Shown here piece by piece: positions 10,338 through 20,849 of a stretch of DNA of 27,764 bases. The stretch lies in contig CAICTM010001517.1 in assembly GCA_903772945.1 (NCBI GenBank), forward strand, positions 1-27,764. Direction: 5' to 3'. A program made the translations under genes and the position numbers. The notes beneath the pieces are model-generated. The model searched no databases. It saw only the letters and a list, made by a program, of their open reading frames with translations, and was not told the DNA's origin. This DNA comes from Seminavis robusta (taxonomy: Eukaryota; Bacillariophyta; Bacillariophyceae; Naviculales; Naviculaceae). Numbering within the stretch: the first letter of the stretch is position 1; each line of letters opens with the position of its first letter.

Positions 10338-10886
10338 CGTTCGACCGTACGGTACTAGTAGCGTTTGTAGTTCCATCCTCTACCTAAAGCCACACTTCAC
10401 TTGTACCGGACTCTACTGTACTCATCAGTAATACTCTAGTAAGTGGATCACTACGAAATAAATCATCGACCAAAGCAATCATGGTTGATCCAGCTTTGAT
10501 CCAAGTGCCCTCCAGCATTAACATCCGATGTCCGATGCGGTCGGGGCTGCCTCCAAGTTCCCCCTTCCTTGAGATATCCCCAACCACCGGAACTTCAGTC
10601 TTCATTTGATAGAAGCAAACAAAGATGGCTGAACGTGGTAGGAAATCGTTGAAAGAGGTTAAAAAAGGTATAAGACATTAAATAAATTGGTAGAATTGGT
10701 GTAACAAGGTACAAAAAGTGGAAGGTGGTTAAAATTGGTTGTGTGGAGAGATGAGCACTTTGAAGTTTTGGGAAGATGGGAAAATACGAACGTTTGGAGG
10801 GCTTTTGGCTTTTGGTGGCTTGCTTATTTGCGGTACCCACTCGAGACTAACCAAATGTCGAAATTTTTTTAAGCTAGTACTATAAA
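10338..10886. other. Intergenic with a helically phased GGT tract
   Basis: No gene. From about 10637 to 10739 the trinucleotide GGT, usually followed by A/T-rich sequence, recurs at 10637, 10657, 10667, 10689, 10698, 10708, 10727 and 10737. The spacing is close to 10-11 bases or a multiple. The minus-strand ORF over it is a by-product of this repetition. Confidence 0.4.
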
Positions 10887-10942
10887 GGTTGAGCCCCCGC
10901 AGGGGGCTCTGAACCATAAAGATTGGGCCCCTTGGGGCCCAA
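10887..10942. repeat. Two tandem GC-rich hairpins
   Basis: Hairpin 1 has arms GAGCCCCC and GGGGGCTC (10891-10909) around GCA, with outer GGTT/AACC pairing past a small bulge. Hairpin 2 has arms TTGGGCCCC and GGGGCCCAA (10923-10942) around TT. Both are preceded by ATAAAG and a G/A-TTG, so they look like diverged tandem copies of one ~34-base hairpin unit. They lie at the 3' side of the minus-strand transposon-like pseudogene. Confidence 0.7.
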
Positions 10943-11656
10943 CCACCAAGTTGGTAAACCAGTGGGCTGTAGCCATGGAATGTGTGGGTTGACACCTTCT
11001 CCACACTATCAGGGGATTCCTTTCCACCACTGCATTGATTATTGTCACACTTGTAGATAAAGCAGTAGATTGGGATGCGACCCCTGAAGCAAGCAACTGT
11101 TCTGTGTTGGCCTTGCTTCAGGCCACTTCTCACAACCAAAGACACATGCTCATTGGTGCCACAATGGGGGCATGGACTCCACTGGTCTCTTTGCCTGTCC
11201 TTGGATCGATGCACTTGTACCTTGAATGCTTTTCCAGGATGCTGCGGTCGAATCTCTCAGGCATGAAGAAGAAAATTCGAGTGAAAGCTGGGATCTCGAA
11301 TTCCATGGCTGCTAGAGACTGTTCCTTTGCCTTCCATAGCTTGTCGATGACCTTCCCGGGTTTGAAGAAACTTGTATTTTGGGACTGGCCTGCAGCTTCG
11401 TCCTTCCTTGCAAGGGCTCTCATAACAGGGATGTGAGTCCGTGGTCTGCTCCCTGCGGGAAATGGTTCTGCAGATGCCGATCCAATTTCCCCGCCACTAG
11501 AGGAGTCCCAGCTTTCACAGAGGCACGTCCTGTCTTGCCAACAGCCGCCAAGAACACCATGCCGTTGTCGTCCACCTTGGGGAACCGTCCACTGGAGTAC
11601 AGGTTCCGGATGTAGTGGTCGATACCAGCCGGCGCCTCTTTCGTACTCGCACTCAT
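10943..11656 (-). pseudogene. Transposon-like protein with a Cys-His zinc-binding segment, frame-broken
   Basis: Three minus-strand frames continue one another: 11656-11420, 11423-11130 and 11214 downward. The last carries 'CPHCG' and, about 37 residues on, 'YKCDNNQC', a CxxC...CxxxxC zinc-ribbon-like spacing often found in front of transposase domains in algal and fungal elements (DUF6729/CxC-like). The middle frame ends its recognisable part, 'PRTGKETSG', directly where the zinc segment begins in the next frame, so a one-base shift near 11180 separates them. No intron explains the shift. I did not see a catalytic transposase core. The family is uncertain. It may be only the N-terminal half of a decayed element. 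The 3' limit is arbitrary. Confidence 0.35.
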
Positions 11657-11699
11657 CGTCGTCGGGGGGTTGTGATGAAAGCGGCTATCCTCGGCTGCG

Positions 11700-11783
11700 G
11701 TGAGTACCTCTGTGAAGTACCTCTTTGGCTACTGAATGCAGTAAGTACACCTCTGCGAAGTACCTCTGCGGCTACTGAATACG
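11700..11783. repeat. Direct tandem repeat, 41 + 43 bases
   Basis: Units 11700-11740 and 11741-11783 share 'AAGTACCTCT', 'GGCTACTGAAT' and a leading GT-AGTAC. They differ by a 2-base indel and a few substitutions. Confidence 0.75.
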
Positions 11784-11937
11784 GACGGGATGACCTCGGT
11801 TTTATTGTCTTGCTTCACTATCCTCTGGATGCATGCTCCGTCGGTCTTTCGAAAACAACACGAAAACAAACACCACGAGAGACTGATCGAGCTGACACAG
11901 AGATGAATCGTGTGCACGACTGACGTGCATGCACGAC

Positions 11938-12417
11938 TGACGTCATCGAAAGATCGGACGATTTTGACGATTCTGATTGGCTAATCTCCTCTACAGCGGC
12001 TCTACAGCGGTAGTGTACGGTTGGGCCGATGGCGGTACAGCGGTCCCCCCGTACTTTCTGTACCAAGCCTTTTATGTTCTGTTATGCGAACTACGGGGAA
12101 GGCATCCGGTTGGCGATAGTTAGTCGCGTTTACATAGCAAAAGTCGTTGTAAAGTCGCTAAAACACATTAAAGTCGCTATTAAAGTCGCGATAAAGTCGC
12201 GGTAAAGTCGTGCGCTACTTTAAAAGTCGCGGCAAAGTCGTGGTGAAATGTAGTGATTTTGTTAGTAAAGTCGCGGTAAAGTCGCGGAAGTCGCGAAAGT
12301 CGCGATAATAGTCGCGGTAAAGTCGTGGTAAAGTCGTTCGCGACTTTTAAAGTCGCGAAAGAGCGCGACTTTTGGCGATTTTCGCGACTTTCAAGAAAAC
12401 ACGACTTTATGACGTCA
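11938..12417. mobile_element. Candidate MITE bounded by inverted TGACGTCAT ends and filled with AAAGTCG repeats
   Basis: The left end reads TGACGTCATCGAAAG. The right end, on the opposite strand, reads GGTGACGTCATAAAGTCG, giving short imperfect terminal inverted repeats 480 bases apart. The right 280 bases (about 12131-12409) are built from an 11-12-base unit around TAAAGTCGCGG. This unit reverses orientation near 12345-12410 (CGCGACTTT), so it can fold. There is no coding capacity; the minus ORF here is a shadow of the repeat. TGACGTCA is also the classic cAMP-response-element palindrome, so a regulatory reading is possible, but no gene starts nearby. Confidence 0.4.
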
Positions 12418-14872
12418 CCGGGTGCCTTCCGGGTATCGTGGTCCAAAGTTGAATCCCGGTAACATGGTCATAAACCAGCGAAACACGGAAGGTTTTCTAG
12501 ACTGTACGGTACTATTCGGAGTACTACACTGTACTTTGTCGCTATCTCGAACTTGCCATGAAAAAAACAGTCATTGTAAATGGAGCCGAAACAGGGGACC
12601 CTACTTACTGAGTTATTCCGGCCCTTGGGCAATAAGATAGAGCAATTTTTCAATTATCTTTGTTTAAAGGTCTTCAATTTCGAGGTGGTCAATGGTCAAT
12701 TGAAGGAAAGCTGCTAGGTGACTGTAAAAAACAAAAATCAGGGAGACGGGGTTACAATTCACTCTTCGGGGAAGTTCGGGGGAAGCACAATTCTTCCATC
12801 CGAAATCTTATTACTGTCACCGTCGTTTGGTTCATATGGGCAAATCTGCCTCGTGTTAATAAGCGCAGTAGAGCCTGCAGGCCTTACTCTAGCTTTTGTA
12901 TACTGTAGCTAAATACATTTTAGCCGGTAACAGCTATGCCTGATCCCTAATGAAGGTTGCAAACTCTGTTCGTGCACATGGACTGACCTCAATAATCAAC
13001 TCACTCCATTCGAAAAGCATGCATGTACTGTACGACGGTAGCACAACAATGGCGCTTTGCCTCCTCCGGCTTGTTAGGCCACTGGGCACCGTACTCGCAG
13101 CCTCTCCATTACCCCATGTACATCTTCACATTGCCCATTGCCTCAACATGCATCGGCAGTTTGGGAGAAGACGTCGCCTGTGTCGAGATGTCGAGATGAC
13201 CGACTGAGTAACAACCATGTATGACCATGCAAGAACCAGTGGAAGTCGAAACAATCGACAACCAAAGCACCGTAGTGACTGCGGACTCTAGCGACTAGAC
13301 ATGTTAAGTTGGCCTCGAGGCTGGAATCTCATTGATTGTTAATCGAAGACTGCTTCCGCGGCGACTTCTGCACAACGCCTCTATACAATTGCTACCACAT
13401 GTGCAACAAGCTTTGTACGGTAGCCAGCATAGCAGAGTTGATTTCCTCGATCCGTTTGTCATTCTCCGTCCAAGGCATTGCTGCTGTCAATAAGCGCTAA
13501 CAAAATGTTGAAGGTTTTGTATCCAATCACGGTACCAATTCTGCTGCTAAAAGTCCACACTGACAGGGCAAATGGCAAGCTCAGCTCAACCCAATGCAAG
13601 GGTGTGTCCGTGACTATACTGGGAGGCAAGTGCCAGCGTGGGTTAGGCTGTGGTTTGGATCTGGTGATGATATCACCAACTTGGTCTGTTGGCATGGGGT
13701 GGTGGCTCTCTTGTTGCTGCTGTGCTCTAGCTAGCTTCCGTCTAGAGTACAATTGAAAACTCCAAGCTGGTTCCTGCTGAAAACCTGGAACGAGAGTCCA
13801 CATTTTGACTATAGAAAGTAACAGTACTAGCCTTTTTTACTCGATTTGGCGCTACACGAGGCAGACTGACAAAACGACGGTGTGTGTCATTCAAGTTTGA
13901 GGACTGATGTCCGGCTGCAGCTCTATCATACCGGTACTCTCAGTACCGGCAAGGTACTCACACCGGTAACAATATTTTGACTAGTCTACTGAGCAGTTTT
14001 TTTCTTGATCTAGCCACTAGTTTAGTTTTTGGTTCCCCAGGAATAATCTCTGCATGCAACCAAAAGGATCCGATTCGATCGTACGGTAGGTACGGATACT
14101 GGTAATACTACCGGTATGTTGACCTGACGCGGAAGAGTTGTCGAGGCCACGAGCTTGCTCACCCTCAGAATTTGCAGGTATTGGCATCCCCATGCCTCGC
14201 ACCTCTTGCAGTGCTTCCACACCCAACAGGTCAGAGAGACGGCACCACCAAATCTAAATTTAGAACTTAATTCCTCCGGGGACTTTGTAATTCATAAGTT
14301 AGCCATCCAGTGAGACGGCACGACGGCACCACCCTTCTTTGGTGAAGACGGAGAGGCCCGACGTTGTTATTACGGCGAGGGTGATTTACCTGATCTTCCT
14401 AAATTATGTAAAACGAAGAAGCTTTTTCCGCCCAGATTGGACAAAGGTATAACGAGGAGAGTGTTTCAGTGCTGTTTCAGTACTGAGTACGGCAGCTGAG
14501 GTGTGCTGGCGATTGGAATGCCAAATTACCTCCAGCCTCCAGCGGTAGGAACGATGACCTTCCAGCAGCCAGCAGCAAAGGGTAAAAAATCAACTCGATT
14601 CTTGTTGGTGCAGTCAAACGCAACATCAGCAATTGCTGGGATTGTTGCAGTATACATGTTCTCATGACCGCATGCCTCTGGCGAAATTGGAGATTCAAAT
14701 CACAAAACAGCAACAGGAAACCGCAACGTCTGGCTATCTACCAGTAGCTAGCTAGCTGTATTGATTTTGCAGGGCAATTTGAGTTTCATTACTTACTTGT
14801 GGTTTTCCAAGGGTCACAACTATCTAACTGGCCCCCAATAGAAGCCCTTCCACACAAACAGAATAGAAGACC
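12418..14872. other. Intergenic / upstream region of the guanylate cyclase-PDE gene
   Basis: No supported gene in about 2.4 kb. A minus ORF at 13803-13459 and its plus-strand shadow show no domain or signal. The stretch contains TACCGGTA at 13929-13936 and 14109-14116, CTAGCTAG at 13727-13734 and 14748-14755, and a short repeated phrase GAGACGGCAC near 14237 and 14312. The promoter of the downstream receptor gene is presumably in the last few hundred bases, but I see no recognisable core element. Confidence 0.4.
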
Positions 14873-17800
14873 ATGATGAACGGGGGCAGCACGGGTCGGG
14901 TTAGCCACCCCGGCAGTCGGAGCCGCAGTAAAGGCACTGGAGGTTCCTTTGAGAGAGTCCCGGGAGACGAAGAAGAGTCCATGTCCGGCGAAGAAGAAGA
15001 CGAGGGCTCCCAATCCGTCTACAGCGACGACGAAGAAGAGGACGATGAGTCCTCTTACGAATCCGACTTGAATACGAGCAAGGAATCGACGCATCAGACA
15101 TTCAACATTGCCAAGAAAGAAACCAACCGCGTTCGAGTATGGCGTACGGTTCTCTCGGCCATGTTGGTCATCACAGCCGGCGTTGTGATTGTGACAACCT
15201 ATGTGTTCCTCGCGGACAATGAAGACAATGAATTCCAATCGACTGTGAGTAATCGAATCGCACCAGACTAGCGAGCGCGCTCGTCAGTCATCGTCAACCT
15301 TGGTCTCTTGTCGCTGACCTCTTGTCTCCTTTTTTGTTTCTCGTTGCCTTGCCTTGCCTTGCCTTGCCTTGCGCTATGTTGTCAGTTCGATCAAGCGGCG
15401 TTGACGATCAGCGATTCGATGCGCTTCAATTATAACAAAATGCTAGATGCCTTGACCAGTCGATCCGAAGCTGTGACTTCCTTGACACTGACTGCGGGCT
15501 TACGTTGGCCTTTTGTCACGATTCCTCATTTCGAAATTAGAGGAGAGCGGGCTCGAGAAGAGACCCGCTCAGAAACATACGGCTTTTCTCCCATTGTGAA
15601 CGTAGAACACAAGGACGATTGGGAAACCTACAGTGTCGCCAATCAAAATTGGATTCTGCAAGGACGAGGCATTGACGTAGAAGACCCCGCCAACCAACCC
15701 TATCTTCCCACAACTCCCATCATTCCTCCTAAAATCACTTTCGTCGATCCCAATGCCACCGGTGAATCCAGGCTCCTGCCTTATCCAGACGGACCAATCT
15801 CCAATTCCACTCCCGATACTCCCTTTGCAGTCAACTGGCAAATGTCTCCCATCCCCTCCTTGACATACACCATCAATCTCAATTTGCGTTCCTCCGATCA
15901 TTACCGACACCTCATTCAGGTGTTGCTCGATTCGCAAGATCCCGTACTCTCCGATTTTACAGACCTAGGCAAGGCATACTACGAAACCGTCTTGCCCGAA
16001 AAAGAGCATCAACGATTGCACGAAAGTTATGTAGGAACCAGCGAGGGACGGTACTATCCTGCCAAAGATCGACCGCACAGTGTCTTGATGGCACCCATCT
16101 TTAACAGTTTTATCAATGGCTCCCAGGCAGTGGTGGGAATGCTGTGGGTCGTCGTGCCCTGGGATTGGCAATTGGCTGGACTTTTGCCGCAGGGAACCAA
16201 AGTCGTCGATGTTGTCTTGGACAATTCCTGCGGAACGACCTATACCTACGAAGTACGAGGACCCGAAGCCATCTTTAAGGGACCCGGTGATCAACACGAA
16301 ACGGAATTCACAGACATGGGCTATACGAGCTCCTTTGCCATGCAACCAATCGTCAAAGCCTATGATCCGACCATGACCGAAGGAGCCACCGTCATTCTCA
16401 ATGGAGAAAATTACACCCTCTGTGAATACAAGATTCATGTGTATCCAACCAAGGAAATGAAGGCGGATTTTGATACCGGACGTCCCGAAACCTTTGCCAT
16501 TATCATGGCGGCCATCTTTTTAATCACGGGCATGGTCTTTCTCATTTTTGTACGTTACGTGCAACAACGACAAGACATGGTCATGGCTACTGCGATCCGG
16601 ACCAGTGCCATTGTCAGTAGTTTATTCCCCGCAAATGTGCGAGAGCGCATCATGAAGGATGCCGAAGAACAGGGACGCATGGATCTCATGGGAGGCAAGG
16701 CCCGCGGTGGAAACTGGCGATTGCGCAACGGTGGAAAGGAAAATTTAGGACCCAAATCCAAGCTGGAAGACTTTATCGGTGTCGAAGCTATTGGCGGCGG
16801 CGGCGGTGGTGGCATCGGTGGTTTTGGAGAAGAACACGATGCATTTAAGAGCAAACCCATTGCCGATCTGTTCCCGGATGGTAAGGATGCGTTCACTTGC
16901 TTTGCAAGAGGACGGCATGATTTCTCATCAGTTCTTTTGCCTTCTTCTAGCAACGGTCCTTTTTGCGGATCTGGTTGGTTTCACTGGTAAGACTGTTCTG
17001 TGGCTCCATTAAATTTGGTCTGCTGCTGTCTCAATTAGCTGACACGTTTCGGTTTTTGTAGCTTGGTCGTCGGAGCGAGAACCTACACAAGTGTTCCAAT
17101 TGCTGGAAACTCTTTACCACGCGTTTGATCAAATTGCTCGGAAACGACGCGTCTTCAAGGTGGAGACGGTAAGCCTTCTAGGAAGTCTTGTCCTTTTCTC
17201 ATTCCCTTGTTAGCATGGTCCTGACTAGATCCTTCTTGATGCAGATTGGCGATTGTTATGTTGCGGTAAGAATGTCTTCAGAGTTTGGAATGGATCAGTT
17301 ACTTTGCTTTTGATCATTACAGAGATAATCCCTGACATTTTTTGGTTGTGTCAGGTAACGGGTCTTCCAGAACCGAGAAAGGATCACGCTATTGCGATGG
17401 CTAGATTCGCACGCGATTGTATGACAAAAATGAAGGTATTGGTGGTCAAATTGGAAGTCCCCTTGGGCCCAGGAACTGCAGATCTGTCAATGAGATTCGG
17501 ATTGCATTCGGTAAGTCGCACCTTTAGCAGGGAGTGCGTCATCCGCAGATATTTCATCCTCTCATGCATGTATTCCTTTTTGTCCCCAGGGTCCGGTCAC
17601 CGCCGGGGTGCTGCGCGGAGAGAAATCAAGATTTCAGTTGTTCGGAGATACAGGTGCGTAGATATTCCCTTCCATTAGACCAAGTAGTTGGCGCCATGCT
17701 CGAAGAAGGAGCTCATATTGCCTGTTGCGTTCTTAGTGAATACTGCGGCCAGAATGGAATCGAACGGAGCCAAAGAAAGGGTCCATGTGAGCCAGGAAAC

Positions 17801-19503
17801 CGCCGATCTCATTCAGGCAGCGAACAAATCACATTGGCTAACACCACGAGAGGATAAAATTCACGCGAAAGGAAAAGGAGAGCTGCAGACGTACTGGTTG
17901 GAAATACGTCGCGACAACAACGCTTCCGGAACCTTGTCGGACAACGAAAGCGAATCGTCCGATTACTCGGACTTTACTGAAGAAGCTTCGAGCTACGAGG
18001 AAGATGTCGACGGAGAAATTGTTCTCGACGAGCGTAGCCAGCGTTTGGTCGATTGGACTGTGGATCAACTCTCGCGACTGCTGAAGCAAATCTTGGCTCG
18101 ACGAAAGTTACTTGGAATCGAGGCGAACCCCGAGATTGCCCAAAGACAAGTCCTCGATTTCTCCGAAGGTGGAACCGTCATCGACGAAGTCGCCGATGTC
18201 GTCCAGCTGCTACCCTTTGATCCGCGAACATCTAATCTGGATGACATGCTGGACGATATCACGCTTTCCGCCGAGGCTCTTTCACAGCTCCGCGACTTTG
18301 TGGCTACCATTGCAACTCTTCACAACGACAACCAGTTCCACAATCTGTCTCACGCCACGCACGTTACGATGAGTGGTAAGCCAGGATTCGTGTTGTGATT
18401 GCATGTATTTGAGTGGCTCTGAATTGTGAAGACGGATGCTCACTTGCTATTTCACTTTGTTACCTGCCCGATTTTCTTTTCGTCTCCAGTGGTGAAGCTT
18501 CTCAGCCGAATTATTGCTGCAGACGATCCTCGCAAGCACTACACTGGCGATGGGTCCGACGACAGCGACATGGACCAAGAAGCCATTGATCAGCGGTTGC
18601 ACGAACAGTCTTATGGCATTCGTTCAGACCCGCTTGCACAATTCGCAGTGGTGTTCTCGGCCCTGCTTCATGACGTGGACCACCCGGGAGTTACTAACGC
18701 AGAACTGATCAAAGAGGGAGCCAAGGTTGCAGAGACGTACAACAACAAGAGCATCTCGGAACAGAACTCGGTCGATCTCGCCTGGTATTTGTTCATGGAC
18801 GACCGATATTGTGATCTCAGAGGAGTCATTTATCACGATGAAGACGAGCTCATGCGGTTCCGACAATTGGTTGTGAATGCTGTGATTGCAACGGATATTG
18901 CGGACAAGAACCTGAAAGTGCTGCGTGACGTGAGGTGGGAGAACGCGTTCAGCGAGGGCAGTAGCGAAAGCAATCAAGAAATCATCAACAGAAAGGCAAC
19001 AGTCATGATTGATTGCTTGTTGCAGGCATCTGACATTGCGCACACAATGCAGCACTGGCATATTTACAGAAAGTGGTACGTTTTGTCCTGGCTTCGTTTC
19101 GGGTTTGACAGTCTTTTGAGCGCCTTTTTACTGACCCATTCGATCCACGTGTGCACACAGGAATGAGTTCCTTTTCCGTGAGTTATATGTTGCCTTCCTC
19201 CAAGGCCGCTGTGCCAAGAACCCGGCAGAGTTCTGGTACGACGGAGAGATTGGATTCTTTGATTTCTACATCATTCCCCTGGCAAAAAAGCTTGCAGATT
19301 GTGGAGTGTTTGGTGTTTCCAGTGATGAATACTTGAACTACGCTAGGAAGAACCGCAACGAATGGGAAACTCGTGGTAGACAGATCGTGGAGGAATACAT
19401 TGAGAACGCCAAGGACCTTCACATTCCTGAGTCCGCTGAAGAGGAATCATTACTATCAGAATACGAACAGTCGCCGCGGCGTTCGATCGCGCCTGGGGAG
19501 TAG
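14873..19503 (+). CDS. Receptor-type guanylate cyclase fused to 3',5'-cyclic-nucleotide phosphodiesterase
   Basis: Ten exons: 14873-15244, 15386-16880, 16951-16986, 17062-17168, 17245-17265, 17355-17510, 17590-17653, 17737-18375, 18490-19075 and 19161-19503. All introns are GT-AG, 70-141 bases. The product is 1272 aa. In order it has an acidic cytoplasmic N-tail (1-85), TM1 (about 91-114), an extracellular sensor of about 380 residues with several N-glycosylation sequons (CHASE-like in position and size only), TM2 (about 494-517), a Gly-rich linker, a class III cyclase (about 615-810) and a class I PDE (about 850-1240). The cyclase has both metal-binding Asp motifs, 'FADLVGFT' and 'ETIGD'. 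The Glu in 'KVET' is the guanine-selecting residue of guanylate cyclases, and the transition-state Asn/Arg lie in 'VNTAARMES'. The PDE shows 'HNLSHATH', 'HDVDHPG', 'SEQNS' and 'ASDIAHTMQHW'. Such fusions are known in diatoms, and one has been linked to mating-pheromone response in Seminavis. The ligand here is unknown. Confidence 0.9.
15344..15368 (+). repeat. (TTGCC)5 pentanucleotide repeat in intron 1
   Basis: Five perfect TTGCC units followed by TTG lie 17 bases upstream of the intron 1 acceptor of the cyclase-PDE gene. They form its pyrimidine-rich tract. A change in copy number would alter the acceptor context without touching the code. Confidence 0.85.
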
Positions 19504-20021
19504 AGTTTCCGATACTGCTGGAGGGCTTCGGGAAGCATGACGGTCTGATTTTGATACACTCGTGACAATCTTGTGGGAGCTATCATAGACAATGCGGAGG
19601 GGCCAAGGCATTCGTCGTTGGACAAATTACAAGCTTTCTTTCAATTTACTTGTATAATAATAGGCAGGACTTTTCATGTTCATTCAAACCAACCTTGCAA
19701 ACAGGCAGGCATTCACCAGAGACGCTCTCAAACAGCCTTCTAAATTTAAATGGATACCCTCAATGATCATTCAGGATTCGATTCAGTGCCTTCAAGTTGA
19801 TGGCTATTGCGGCACTGACCCGAGGCTGACCTCCCAGAACGCAGTGTAACCCTAACCCCATAAATACGTCTGATGAAACGTGTCTGTGTCATGTTCCTCT
19901 TCCTGCTTCTAGTAGCCAGATACCACCTGGTAGGCTACTGTGCGAAGCTGTCCTGTCGTCACGTCTTTTCACGATAGACCAGCCGTGCTACCAGCCGTGC
20001 CTTTTCCTTTTGAAGGCAGGC
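19504..20021. other. Spacer between cyclase-PDE and YbjN-domain genes
   Basis: No gene. AT-rich sequence around 19620-19670 probably holds the 3' end of the cyclase-PDE transcript. The pyrimidine-rich stretch just before 20022 is likely 5' UTR of the next gene. Confidence 0.4.
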
Positions 20022-20849
20022 ATGTTTGTCAAGGCATCTCACAAAAGCGCAAACGCAGAGTTGGAAACCAAAACGGAAAACGGAAACAGCTTACAAACTG
20101 ACGACATCATGGAAGCCCCACCACCCACCTTCGGGATCTTGATGGCTGAATCCGCCGTGGCCGAAAAGATGGCCGATGATGCTACCGAGGCCAGCACCCA
20201 GCACTCCCAGACCGACTCTGTTGCGGAGGAAGAGGCCGTCGACGCGGAAGTGTCCACAGAAGAAATGGTCTCCGAAGGGAGACCCCATGCTGCCCAAGAG
20301 GCCACTGGCGAGGCATCGTCTTCGGGGGCTCGCTTGGGTGGGTTGCTGCAGCAACTCGTTTCCGCCAGTGGCGGAGGACCAATGTACCAAACCACCATAG
20401 CCGGTCTCAGTGAGCTCGGCCTCAAATATGAAGTCCAAGAACCAGGCCGAATCATTGTGTTTACAATGAACTGCAAGGTCGGATCGAGCCGAGTCATCGT
20501 TGCGACCGAGGAAGCGGACAAGAAATTCCTCTTTTTCATCAAGACACCCGCCACCGTCCCTGAAGAGAAGCGCACCCAAGCGGCTCTCTTTTTGACTTGG
20601 GTCAATTACGGGCTATCAATCGGAAACTTTGAAATGGACCTGAACGATGGGGAAGTCCGCTTCAAGAGTTCCAACCACTTGTTGGGAGCTGAGCTCTCCA
20701 CGGAAATGGTTGTGCGCACGGTGGCTCTCTGTGTCAGGATGATTGACCAGTTCTTCCCTGGACTCATGGGTGTGGTTTACGGCGACAAGGATCCCAAGGA
20801 CGCCCATGATGAATGCATGAGCGGTGGGCGAATCGCCCAGGCGCAGTAG
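20022..20849 (+). CDS. YbjN-domain protein
   Basis: A single-exon frame of 275 aa. The first true ATG is 20022; the open frame extends a few codons upstream with no other ATG. Residues 1-95 are acidic and Ser/Ala/Glu-rich, probably disordered. From about residue 115 to 262 the pattern fits the YbjN fold (related to type III secretion chaperones). It has a 'LGLKYEV' strand, alternating beta strands, the 'VPEEKRTQAALFLTWVNYGL' helix, the diagnostic 'GNFEMDLNDGEVRFK' strand pair and a final helix ending 'FPGLMGVVYG' before a 'DP-DA' tail. In bacteria YbjN proteins are linked to stress and motility regulation, but their biochemistry is unresolved. There is no signal peptide, so it is probably cytosolic. 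The role in this organism is unknown. Confidence 0.75.
   Translation: MFVKASHKSANAELETKTENGNSLQTDDIMEAPPPTFGILMAESAVAEKMADDATEASTQHSQTDSVAEEEAVDAEVSTEEMVSEGRPHAAQEATGEASSSGARLGGLLQQLVSASGGGPMYQTTIAGLSELGLKYEVQEPGRIIVFTMNCKVGSSRVIVATEEADKKFLFFIKTPATVPEEKRTQAALFLTWVNYGLSIGNFEMDLNDGEVRFKSSNHLLGAELSTEMVVRTVALCVRMIDQFFPGLMGVVYGDKDPKDAHDECMSGGRIAQAQ

Noticed and set aside
12180..12446. Minus-strand ORF with repeated DFT/RL motifs resembling a repeat protein
   Set aside because: It is a direct translation of the AAAGTCG DNA repeat; the periodicity belongs to the DNA, not to a protein.
12440..12470. tRNA-like B-box (GTTGAATCCC) near 12449
   Set aside because: No matching A-box or cloverleaf arms around it. 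No other tRNA, rRNA or CRISPR-like pattern was seen in the window.
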